A program made the translations under genes and the position numbers. Of a DNA stretch of 64,000 nucleotides, positions 19,418-28,808 are shown piece by piece; position 1 is the stretch's first letter; every line of letters begins with the position of its first letter. This DNA is from Lithodes maja. Taxonomy: Eukaryota > Arthropoda > Malacostraca > Decapoda > Lithodidae. The DNA is taken from contig JBAKBP010013161.1 in the NCBI GenBank assembly GCA_037953745.1, forward strand, positions 1-64,000, in the 5' to 3' direction. Below the pieces are notes generated by a model that did not search any database, was not told the origin of the DNA, and worked only from the letters and a program-made list of their open reading frames with translations.

Positions 19418-19585
19418 TGCTCCCTAGACCTTGAAACTTAAAAATGCACCCCAAGACTCCTCGTAAAAAAAGTTGTAAATGTTTCTATGTATATATGGCC
19501 GGTTCCCCCTAAAAGTCCCTATTGGCCGACAGGGAAGCTGGCTAAATGGCACAATGAGTCGTAATATTGACTGGGGTAAAAGTTC
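19225..19585. other. Non-coding DNA around the TA run
   Basis: Besides the microsatellite it holds the duplicated TTTG(C/T)TCCCTAGACC segment, which recurs as a minisatellite at 23.7 kb. Confidence 0.5.
19333..19414. repeat. (TA)n microsatellite
   Basis: About 40 TA units with one CTG interruption, framed by two copies of CCCTAGACCTTGAAACTTAA. Confidence 0.9.
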
Positions 19586-19818
19586 TTAACCCCTTCAGAC
19601 TCTTATGACACAGAGGTTGCCAGATTAGCAATAAGAAATAGTTCTCTCACCCTTATAATTACCTCTCCAAAATTAGTTTTCTGCCCACAGCTAACTCAAA
19701 GACAACTGCAGAGGTTGAAGTAACTAAACTAAAGGTTTCTAAATACCCCTGATGGTAACAAAGGATTTAAAGTATCCCTAATAGGCTCAAAACTGCGTCA
19801 TATGTCGGAGAGTGTTAA
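19586..19818 (+). mobile_element. TTAA MITE, family 2, copy c
   Basis: Longest copy (233 bp), TTAA at both ends, left end TTAACCCCTTCAGACTCTTA, right end GTCGGAGAGTGTTAA. Confidence 0.8.
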
Positions 19819-19864
19819 AATTGCCAAAGTAATGGGGCTATTCATGAGGGAGAAAAGAGTCTAC

Positions 19865-20308
19865 TTAACCCGTACAGCCCCAGCGACGCGCCTGACGCGT
19901 CGGCGATGTATGTAACGCACAGCCCCAGAGACGCGCCTGGCGCGTCGCCCTAATTGCGCCGACCGTAACCTCAGGTGTAGCCACTCAAGAGGGCTCAGAT
20001 TTGTATGGGAACTGTGTACGTATCCCACGCAACCGTGCCGATGGTTGAAAACTCAAAGTCCACGTGCGTGCGCGTGAGCGCGCAATAACCTGGTTTTTTG
20101 GGGTAATTGCCTTCAATTTTTTACTATTGTAAAATACGTTTTCGGGGGCTCTGTAGGACCATTCTTTAAGCTTTTTGAGCGGTTTTTCGTGGTTTTTCCT
20201 TCATTCCTAACCCATTCGCTATTGTTTCTGGAATAAAACAATTTTTTGAAAACTGGCCGGGTTCTGGTGAACAAACATTACAAAACTAGCCGGGGCTGGA
20301 CGGGTTAA
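19865..20308 (-). mobile_element. piggyBac-type MITE, family 1, copy b
   Basis: 444 bp, inverted relative to 14421-14847 and highly similar over its full length. Ends TTAACCCGTACAGCCCCAG and, from the right, TTAACCCGTCCAGCCCCGG. Contains a GC-rich ACGCG(C/T)C motif pair near one end. Confidence 0.85.
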
Positions 20309-20609
20309 TAAAACTCTGAAAAAAAAGTTCAGTAGATAGTATTTAATCTTCTAATAATCTTAATCAATACCGGTACCTTGTTTATTATAGGTATGCTAGA
20401 AATTGTTTTATCTATCTAGTTACTGTACTATTCCCCTTCTATCTATTCTATATTTATTTTAGTTTTATTGAGTTCTAGTGTCTGTAATTCAAAAAGGACT
20501 AGAGTAAATGAGCTTTAAATTTCTACCCATTCCCTGGCTGATAGTTTCCAAATAGTAGCCTATAATTATAGATGTTAAAGTTTAAGATGTTCTGCATAGT
20601 TGTTTGGAA
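20309..20609. other. Non-coding DNA
   Basis: AT-rich; nothing recognised. Confidence 0.4.
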
Positions 20610-21152
20610 TCCGGTATAGGTTGTTGTTGTTGTTCCCCAAGCTGCCTGGCCGAACAGCCCCAAGGCCCTGAGCAAGGCCAAGGCCATAACCGAGCGCCCC
20701 CACAGAACCCTCCCCGCCGACCACAATAAAGCCTGGGTGACCGAAGCCACTCCATGGCGGGGAGCTGAGGAGGGTGCGGAAACGCCCGGGAAACCAAAGC
20801 CCCACCCAGGGCCCTGTGTCCCTCAGCAATTATGAAGAGAAAGTTGAGGGGCAAGGGGAAAATGTGACGCTTTGGCTTCCAATCTTGGTAGATTGGGAGG
20901 TCAATCCACGTTAGAGACGCCGTCACTTGAGATCTAGAAAATATACAAGTAAAAGGAACAGTCAGAGTAAGCTATGGGTATAGCAGAGATTGCTCAGTTC
21001 TCACTCTGATAGACCAGCCCATCACCACATGACTAGAACCCAATCCTCTCAGCATCAGCTTGGAAAGGCCCTAGAAAGCCGCCTTTGGCGGGGGGATAGC
21101 TCCCCTATTTCAACCCTTTTCGGGGTTGGGCACCCGCCTTCCGGTATAGGTT
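20610..21152 (-). mobile_element. AAC-tailed retroposon, copy 2
   Basis: Body 20623-21139, minus strand, flanked by the perfect 13-bp duplication TCCGGTATAGGTT (20610-20622 and 21140-21152). Very similar to copy 1 along its length, so the 5' hairpin end near 21135 is the real start of the family. Confidence 0.85.
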
Positions 21153-22030
21153 ATTATAGCTACTGGTATAATTTGACTTATTGTTTTGGAGCTATAGATG
21201 TTGATGGTAAAGAATTATGGGTCACTTTTAATGAAAAAATTATTTTAGAGTAAAAGCTTTGGGTAGTAATTTTTGTTTTAATTTGAACGGTAACTTTTGA
21301 GCTATCTGTTAATTTTAAGACTCATTAATAATTATCGAAATGCCCTAAACAAAATAAGTGAAAAAAATGCATTTAAATTTATCGGAAATTATTATTTTAA
21401 AACGGCTTGTGATCAGACTATACGTGCCGATCTCAAATCCAAAAAATTGAAGTGGAGCAGCCCTTAACAGGGTTGCCTGGAACGCCGCCATTAGGACAAG
21501 AGCCTGATACTGCACGAATGTGTGGAGCATTCGGTCTTAAAATTTGGTGCATGTATATCCACTTCTGTATACCATGGAATCCACTAACCTTTGTCTACGC
21601 TTTACAGCACAAGGATCGTACAGCCGACCAAGACCTTCCCAACGTCTCAAGATTATTCCAAGCTCGACGTCGGAAGATTAAAGTCGCTAGGATCTCTAAT
21701 CTACTTTATCTTCAATCCTCTACTTCAACTCTCATACTCTACTTCAACTCTCCACACACATCGCTTCTGTTCAATAAGGTTGGAGAAGTTAGATAGGATA
21801 TATTAATGTTATGTTGGATTTGTTGGTTGTAAATTAACGTCCCTTTAAATTAGCTGACTATGTTGGTTAAGAATGATCCGCTCCCCCTCCCCTCCTCCCC
21901 CTTAATAAACTAAGTAATAATACTGTATAGATAAATATATAGATACTGTAATTAATTTTAAAACTTTAAAAATAATCAAACTAAAACTGGGACAAATTCA
22001 AATTCAGTCTTGAGCTCGAAAACGCACCTT
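21153..22030. other. Non-coding DNA, possible exon
   Basis: A stretch 21608-21778 sits between a good acceptor (CTACGCTTTACAG) and AATAAG then GTTGGA, so it could be an exon, but no conserved protein is read. Elsewhere a diverged ATTATCGAAATGCCC repeat motif (about 21330-21390) recurs at 22.98-23.4 kb. Confidence 0.35.
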
Positions 22031-22049
22031 TGGACGTATTAGTCTTGAG

Positions 22050-22129
22050 CTTGAAAACGCACCTTTGGACGTTCCGATACGCTACTATTTATAGTTCAGT
22101 GATCGGAGCGTCCCAAGGGTGCTTTCAAG
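22050..22129. repeat. Hairpin with ~28-bp arms
   Basis: CTTGAAAACGCACCTTTGG-ACGTTCCGAT at 22050-22078 pairs with 22102-22129 with two or three mismatches and one bulge around a 23-base loop. A third copy of the arm lies in direct orientation at about 22010-22035 and a fourth, partial one at 22137-22155. Confidence 0.7.
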
Positions 22130-22471
22130 ACAACAAGACAAGGGTGCTTTCAATACAATATAATATAACAGAGCACATCACAAAAGGAAAATCACAAAAG
22201 GAAAATTACAAGAACCTCTCAGGGAAGTGCCGTTGTTAAGGCATTACTTCCCGAATCACATCTGATCTTCAAGAGCAAGACAAACTCGCTAGTAGACGGA
22301 AGAAGAAGACTTTTTATATCAGCAGATTCCTTTGACCATTAATCTGAATGTTTTGAAGTAGGTAATAGGCTACAATAACAATGGTAAACTTTTGAAGTGA
22401 TTTCATGAACATATGATGTGTGTGTGCACCATAGTGTCATTTGGGTGGCCTAATGTCTCAATGTTTTCGTC

Positions 22472-22689
22472 ATAGTGCGTTGTTATATGTGCGATTAGTT
22501 TGCTTGGGAAACAGATTAACTTGCTCATGTAGTAATGTACACCCTATGTGGTGGATTGTGTTCTTTTATTTAATAATTTTCATTTTAGTAAGCGTTGTTT
22601 CCACATAGCGATTTTGATAATTTAATTTGACTTTATATTGTCCTTGTCCCAATTTTGGTTTGTTTAGTTTGCAAGTTTTACATTTTAAT
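22472..22689 (+). repeat. 218-bp segment duplicated at 35042
   Basis: Identical to 35042-35259 except for one base seen by eye. It includes the sub-motif TTTGACTTTATATTGTCC-TTG, which recurs in diverged form at many sites in this window. Confidence 0.85.
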
Positions 22690-22703
22690 ACACAGGTTCA
22701 TAG

Positions 22704-22786
22704 GGGTAAAGTCCGATAATCCGAAAAATCCACTAATCCGAACGAGGGCCGGTCCGCTGCCCTTCGGATTAACGGAAGTTTACTGT
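22704..22786 (-). mobile_element. pogo/Tigger-like terminal segment
   Basis: The minus strand opens TACAGTAAACTTCCGTTAAT and continues with CGGATTA repeats. CAGT...CCGTTAATCCG is the style of Tigger/pogo terminal repeats. Only one end is seen, and it folds on itself via AATCCGAA/TTCGGATT. Confidence 0.45.
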
Positions 22787-22934
22787 ATTCAAATTTCTGG
22801 ATAGTTTTGTATAGAATTGGACTTGTTTCTGGCAAAGTAAAAGTCTACAATATAATTAATGTATCTAAAGTGGGCAATCCAACAAACTTTTTAAGTATGG
22901 ATACTTTGTACAGCAATTAAAATATATAGCCTAA

Positions 22935-23380
22935 CTTTCAAACTAAGTACTGTTCATATTAATAAAAGTAACTCTTTAAAATCTAAAATTATCGAAGCGC
23001 ACTAACCAAAATGTGTAAAAATTAATTTAAAATGATCGGAATTTAAACTTTGAAAACCACAAACTTCTAATGTGAAATAAAATTACTAGACTGAATTACA
23101 ATGTTAGTTTTAAATCTTCGGTATTGCATTAGCAAGGAAATTGTATATATAAAACTTTAAAAGTAAGTTACTGTTAAAATTAATATAACTTTAAAATTTA
23201 AAATAATAGAAACACCCTTATATATGTGGTAAAACTCATTAAAATTTATCTGAAATTTAACTTTAAAAACTACAAACCTATAAAATAATGAAATAAAATG
23301 AGCATGCACTGAATTAGAATATATTGCTTTTAAAATTGGTTACCTAATTCTTCGCCATGGCATTATCAAATTAACAGTTA
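22935..23380. repeat. Tandem duplication, ~220-bp unit
   Basis: Both units contain AAAATT(A)AAATAAT-GAA-C-CC and GAAATTTAACTTT-AAAAC-ACAAAC followed by TGAAATAAAAT and CACTGAATTA. Similarity is moderate, so this is an old duplication. Confidence 0.6.
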
Positions 23381-23699
23381 AAAGTAATAACTGGTCCCAC
23401 AGTACTTAATCTTTATCTATATACTCGGTCACCTTCCCCATTGTATTTATTATTATTATTAATATCTATAGAACGGCTTATTTACTTATTAAAATTTAAA
23501 ACTTGCAAACAAACCAAAACTTTGACAAAGTCAATATAAAGTCAAAATAACCTCAACATCGGTGTTGAAAAAACGCTTGCTAAAATTAATTAAAAAAGTT
23601 TGTTTGACCAGACCACTGAGTCTAGAACAAGACTCACAGGGCTTAAAATAAAATATAAGAAATATTATCTATAGAGCGGCGTATTTAATTGCTTATTTA
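23381..23699. other. AT-rich non-coding DNA
   Basis: Carries an inverted diverged copy of the TTTGGTTTGTTTGCAAGTTT motif at 23500-23560. No gene. Confidence 0.45.
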
Positions 23700-23925
23700 T
23701 TTATTACTTTGTTTGCTCTCTAGACCTCAATCAAGCTTAAAATAAAGCACCCCTTGTGCATTTTTCTATAGAAAAAGGTCTTAGTTTGCTCTGTAGACTT
23801 TCAATCCAACTTTACAAAAAAAACTTTTACATTTTTCGATAGAAAAAATGTGGTTTGCGCTAAGACTTCAATCAAGCTTAAAAAGTACCCTTCGTACATA
23901 TTTTGATAGAAAATTGTCCATACTA
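23700..23925. repeat. Minisatellite, three ~72-bp units
   Basis: Units start TTTGCTCTCTAGAC, TTTGCTCTGTAGAC and TTTGCGCTAAGAC and end in a CTATAGAAAAA-like segment. Confidence 0.7.
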
Positions 23926-25220
23926 TAATATTTTAGTATATTCTGTGCCTATGAAGACGATGTTCACCTGTTAATGTTCGAGAAAGTATGAGCCGTTAGT
24001 ACCGGACCTTGAAGGGAGCGCGGCGGATATTAGTATTGACGTTGAAAGTGACGGTCTGTCCTGTAGCGCCCTGAATCCCCCCTCCCCCTCCCCCATTTCT
24101 ATTACAACCTCTAAATCCAGCCTAACGTGATATATACTCTATAAACATGAATGTAGCCAAATGATATGCTTACAGGGTAAACTTTAAAATGATAACCAGG
24201 TGGAACAAGTACTAGGATACTTTATTAACTGTGATAGTGATGGAAGAATAGGTACGGTTACGAAGGATTGTAATATTTTGGCATGATTTGATAGCATAAT
24301 ACTTAAACAATGACCTTTCATATTAATTGTCTTGATAGCATAATGCATAAATGTGCGGAATATTGGTGTGAGTATCCTAGGTTCGAGTCCTTGGAGAGTC
24401 TCATGTTGAGTTTAGAAGTAAAGTTTTGGTGAAAAAATATAAATTAATAAAATATTCCTTTGACCTCAAAGGTTTAAATAAATACTAAAGACACTCAAAA
24501 TAAATTGGTGCCTTTTTCGGCAGAAAAATGGCTCGGCCAAAGGCCGATTTCTTCTAAATTACATAAAAAGTTATAAAAATGCCACACAAATGGGGCAAAT
24601 GTAAGAAAGTTGAACTATCTTTTTAACTTAAATTATAATGTAAAACTTGCAAAATAAACAAACAACTTAGAGGAATGCAGTAAAAAGACAATACCACTAA
24701 TCAAAATTGCTAAGTATTATATTTGATGCAGTTTTTACAACCATGTACTCCCTGCTGGGTTAGGGTGGGTGCCCTAATGATCGGGGACCTCAGTGAATGG
24801 TTATCACAAATGTATAGAAAAGTGTTCACTAAATTTAAATCCACACTGTAATTCCTGCTTTCTTGTAGTTTTCCTTCAATTTTATCAAGTTTAAGAAGGG
24901 TCTATGGCATCAAAGCTTATTTGATTCGTACTGATCTTTCCTAAGCTTAATAAATCTGTCTAAGGGCAGCTGTGATGAAAGTAAAATTAGTTATTTGAGA
25001 TATCTGAATCTTGCCAAAAATTGAATCCTGTAACCTATCTACAAATCCAGAATGTGAACGGAGGAGTGCCAGAAGGGATCTGCCTCTTGTACAGTACTGC
25101 TACCCTGAAATGTGGATTGAATGCAGTTAGTTAACAAATTGAATATTGGAACCGCGGAGCATATCTCTCGGGCGGGGGAGAACGGTTTTGGGTGGGGGGA
25201 TTAACTTCAAAATTAAAGTA
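23926..25220. other. Non-coding DNA
   Basis: Apart from the tRNA-like repeat at 24331 it holds a motif pair with 44.5 kb (TAGGGTGGGTGCCCTAATGA at 24763) and a CTTTCCTAAGCTTAATAAA motif at 24935. No coding region is supported. Confidence 0.45.
24331..24404 (+). repeat. tRNA-derived repeat, copy 2
   Basis: CTTGATAGCATAATGCATAA, then TCCTAGGTTCGAGTCCTTGG. Downstream ATTGAGTTTAGAAGTAAAGTT-like tail is shared with the other copies. Confidence 0.6.
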
Positions 25221-25310
25221 TAATTTTGGTGTGAGTATCCTAGGTTAGAGTCCTTGGAGTGCCACATGTATTTGTTGATTTCATTGAGTTTAGAAGTAAA
25301 GTTGTTGGTG
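25221..25310 (+). repeat. tRNA-derived repeat, copy 3 (3' part)
   Basis: B-box half (TCCTAGGTTAGAGTCCTTGG, GCCACATG) plus the GAGTTTAGAAGTAAAGTTG tail; the A-box half is lost. Confidence 0.55.
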
Positions 25311-25331
25311 TAATGACTTAAGGTGCTTATG

Positions 25332-25459
25332 TTCTGGGTGTGGTGTCCCGGGTTTGAATCCCGGGAGGATCATATGATGCCATTAGTTTATTAAATTCTG
25401 GTTGTGGTGTCCCGGGTTCGAATCCCGGGAGGACCATATGCGTTCATCAGTTTATTAAA
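25332..25459 (+). repeat. Tandem pair of tRNA 3'-half-like units
   Basis: Two 64-bp units, each with a perfect T-arm (CCCGGGTTCGAATCCCGGG or one base different) followed by AGGA-CATATG. Only 3' halves are present. They lie immediately upstream of the Penelope-like fragment. Confidence 0.6.
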
Positions 25460-25475
25460 GTAAATTTGAGTTTGT

Positions 25476-26252
25476 AATTATTTCATAAATGTTTATACAT
25501 ATTTTAATAATGCATCACTTAGCTCTACTCCCACTAGTTCTGTATATTTTGATAGAACTAAACTTAAAGATGCCCTTAAATTCCTCCTTTTCAATACTTA
25601 TGTTAGATTCGGGCCGTACATTTTCAAACAAATATTAGGAATTCCTATGGGTGGAAATGCTAGCCCTTTAATTGCAGACTTATTCTTGCTTGCTTTAGAA
25701 TTTAAATATATAAAAGACTTAGTTGACAGTAGCAAGAAAAATAAAATCCCAGAAAAATTAGCACTTGCTAAACTGTTAAGTAATAATAGTAGATATATTG
25801 ATGATATTCTTGTTTGCAATTTGTTAAATTTTAATCAAGTTGCTAAACTTATTTACCCTAATTCTATTCCCCTCACACAATGTAACGTAAATTATAAAGT
25901 TGAAAATTTTCTTGATATAAATATAGAGTTTGTTAATGAACAGTGCATACTTAAAGTATATCACAAAGTTGATGATTTTAATTTTAACGTAATAAACTTT
26001 CCTTTCCCTAGTAGTAATATCGATAGTAAAATAACTTATAATTGTTTTTATTCCCAATTAATAAGATTTTGTAAAATCTGCACTAAAGTAGATGACTTTT
26101 GGGCTAGAGCTAGGTTACTATACAGACTCTTAGTGGACAGAGGTTTTGAGGCAAGTAAATTGTTCCATAAATTTAATCTTTTTAGGGTCAATTATTGTGA
26201 CTGTATTCTAAAATTTGACATCAATAATTTTAATCAAGCATTTTTAACTTGA
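25476..26252 (+). CDS. Penelope-like reverse transcriptase fragment
   Basis: A frame of 258 codons, open from just after the stop at 25473, reads FINVYTYFNNASLSS then VYFDRTKLKDALKFLLFN, GIPMGGNASPLIADLFL and the catalytic SRYIDDILV, followed by YKVENFLDINIEF, KVDDFNFNVINFPFPSS and YSQLIRFCKICTKVDDF. GIPMG...PLLADLF plus YIDD, the FLD strand and the DDFNF..VNFP strand are the hallmarks of Penelope-like reverse transcriptases common in invertebrates. The N-terminal fingers and any GIY-YIG endonuclease are absent, so this is a truncated but undisrupted remnant. The first ATG (25647) lies inside the RT domain and is not a real start. Confidence 0.8.
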   Translation, partial: NYFINVYTYFNNASLSSTPTSSVYFDRTKLKDALKFLLFNTYVRFGPYIFKQILGIPMGGNASPLIADLFLLALEFKYIKDLVDSSKKNKIPEKLALAKLLSNNSRYIDDILVCNLLNFNQVAKLIYPNSIPLTQCNVNYKVENFLDINIEFVNEQCILKVYHKVDDFNFNVINFPFPSSNIDSKITYNCFYSQLIRFCKICTKVDDFWARARLLYRLLVDRGFEASKLFHKFNLFRVNYCDCILKFDINNFNQAFLT

Positions 26253-26752
26253 AGTTTCTTGTATAACCTCTGCTTACTTTTTGTCTGTATTTATTGTTTT
26301 TTGTCTGTATTTATTGTTTATCTTTTTCTTTTTCTATTATTAATATTAATATTGATGATTTTTTAAATTTATTGTTCTTGTCAAAAGAGTACACTTTGTT
26401 TAAATCTGTTGTTACTTCATATTTTGCAATTATTTGTCTTTATATTATATGTATTCATTGTCGATAGTATCAATTGCTTACTTTTGCGATTTCCTTAGTT
26501 TATTTGTGCTATAAATGTAGGTTATTTGTAGGGTAGTTATTGATAGGGGTCACTTGAGGCATGCTATGCTTACAGGTACCTACCCGATAGCACTATCGTT
26601 AGTGAGTGCTGTACTGTATTTTATATATTATTTTGTAATAGTATAGATATCTTATCAATATTTGTATTTTGTACTATTGTTAATGTCTTGTCATGTTGCA
26701 AATTTGATTTTAAATAATATTTTGACATTTAACATTTAGTTTCTTTATTCAT
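26253..26752. other. AT-rich flank of the LTR element
   Basis: No gene. The last four bases, TCAT (26749-26752), are the target duplication of the LTR retrotransposon. Confidence 0.5.
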
Positions 26753-28593
26753 TGTGACGCATGTCGAGTATGAGCATGCTGTACAGAACGCCCAGTCAGG
26801 CCCCACTCTCGCTAGGATCGTCAGGGCAGGAACTTTGGCTGTAGTCTGTGTAGAGTTTCCTAACTCAGTTTATGTGAACCGTTGTACTGTAAGTATTATC
26901 ATTATGTATTTTGTTTTCTTCTAAGTCAACGAGTTCTATTTTATATCATTAGATATAAGTATTGTGTGTGGGACTTGTATGTAATGATGAGAGGAGGGAT
27001 ATTACGTGGCGTGGGGTCGGTGAGTGCGCCACGCGGGCCGGTAGGCCTAATTCCCTCCTCCCTTCCTCCCTTTCAGCGCGTGGGAAGTTCTTTGTCAATC
27101 CCAGATTGAGAGAATATGACGTCATGATTGCCAGTGGGCGGTCCTTAAGTAGTTTGAGATATGCCGCTAGAGGGCCGAGTATAAAAAGAGAGGTTTTTGC
27201 CACCATGCTTCAGAACTCATCAGGCAAAGCGACCTCTCATATCCCTTGCAACTATCCATATTCTTCCGACTGATGTGAACTTTCTCTACTCTCTGAACAG
27301 CCTACCTTCTTCTCTTCTCGTCCCTGTTTATAACCTCAATGACCCCTTTGGTGCAGATTTAGTCAGCCAAAGTATTATCGCTTGAGTTCTCACGAGATAA
27401 GTGCCTGTTAGATAGCCTATTTTTGGAAGGGTTAACTAGAATAGGATTGATTGATGTTTGTTGCACTCGTATATGTATTTCCCTGTGTACTATTATTCAT
27501 GTTCCTGTTTTCTGCTGGTTTAGGTAATGCTAGACTGGGATAGGGTTCCTCGAGTTGTGATTTCCTATGAGTGCTAGGTTGGTTGAACCAGCACAATTGC
27601 AACGGAGACGTGGGAAGCCTAGGGGGTCTTTTTGATTGTGTACCGTGGGAGTTTAGCACTGTGTTGCGAGTGAGGGCTTTTGCCTGTGCCACCCAACACT
27701 GTGCTATCTCATTTGCTTGACTTTGAGAGGATCGCCAGGAGAGAACCAGATACTAGTGATCTGGATCTCTCAAGAGAGCATCCCGTCAATTACCGTAATT
27801 TGGCCGCACAGTCTTAAGGACCTCGCTAGGCTACGAGCCGCTTGCTCAGCCATTGTCTCTTAACCTTAGATATCCCAGCTAGACTTTGCTCGACCAGCAG
27901 ATACAGCATAGTATTGAAGCTTCTCCTTATGTATATTATTGTTTAAGCACTATTGATTTCATGTGTGGCACGCTTAGCTACTTCAGAGATTAGTGGCCCA
28001 CGAGCACAATCTTAGTAGGCTATTGCCAGTGCATTGTCGGAGTACTTCTTCTTAATGTTTGCCATATCCTATTGCTTATTCTTATAATTCTTCTTATGTC
28101 AATTTAAAGCCTTTAATTACCAGTGAGTTATTCATTAAATTGCTGTTCAAAATCCGATACTTACTTCTTACGAGTATTCGAGAAGCATCTAACTTATCAG
28201 AAGATTCCTTGCTTGATGCTCGAGGACTATTGTTTAACGTAACGTAATAGTGCCGATCCGAAGTAGAGGGTGGAGGACTTCTTAAGTTCTTAGTTCAAGG
28301 GTGGATTACTTCGGCTTCGGCCAACACTATTCTTTAGTGTTGTAGTACTTTCTTCTTTGTTTGATTGTTGACCAGACTAGATAACTCCCGTCTTGTTATT
28401 AGTCTGTTGTGTGAAACGCTAGTACCGAGTTCTTGTATACCCCGTTATAGCAGATAGAACTCTGGAGGGTAGTGGCGTTTTTTGTTCGGCTGGCAGTACT
28501 CTGGGGTTGGGATCGTGTGTTTCCGTTGTGGCAGCGAGCCTTACTCGAGTCCTGTGTAAGAGCCCTAGTGTACCCGAGTGCCCGGTCGTAACA
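26753..28593 (+). repeat. 5' LTR
   Basis: 1841 bp, TG to CA, with a promoter-like TATA motif in its first third. Every short frame recurs at a constant offset of 6375 bp in the 3' LTR. Confidence 0.95.
27180..27188 (+). promoter_or_regulatory. TATA box of the LTR promoter
   Basis: TATAAAAAG preceded by GC-rich DNA, about 430 bp into the LTR. If used, transcription would start near 27210 and R would begin there. The same motif is at 33555 in the 3' LTR. Confidence 0.55.
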
Positions 28594-28595
28594 AA

Positions 28596-28613
28596 TGGCG
28601 ACCTTGCTTAGGA
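28596..28613 (+). promoter_or_regulatory. Primer-binding site
   Basis: TGGCGACCTTGCTTAGGA begins two bases after the LTR end, the expected place and TGG start for a tRNA primer. I do not assign the tRNA. Confidence 0.65.
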
Positions 28614-28808
28614 TTTTGTGAACAGTATAATTTTTTGCAGAGTTGTACAACATTTGTTTGTTGGTACTTTAGCGTACATATTGAAGAATTTTTTTTTTTT
28701 GTAAGGCAATTAGGAGAGCATTTAAGAGACTCCAGTTAATTTAGTAATTAGTGCTTGCATAAGGGAGTTTAACACTTTTGTCTCGAGAATTTTTTGGTGA
28801 ACTTCAGT

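Noticed and set aside
20523..20926. Overlapping 75-114-codon frames over the AAC-tailed retroposon, also at 18.7, 36.8 and 37.9 kb
   Set aside because: All lie in a GC-rich retroposon body in different frames and strands; no frame is kept across the four copies to a common end.
25332..25459. Functional tRNA genes
   Set aside because: Only T-arm and acceptor-like 3' halves are present; no D-arm or anticodon arm can be placed upstream.
26882..28247. Frames of 60-100 codons in the 5' LTR repeated in the 3' LTR
   Set aside because: Identical LTR sequence explains the duplication; no domain is present and they overlap each other on both strands.
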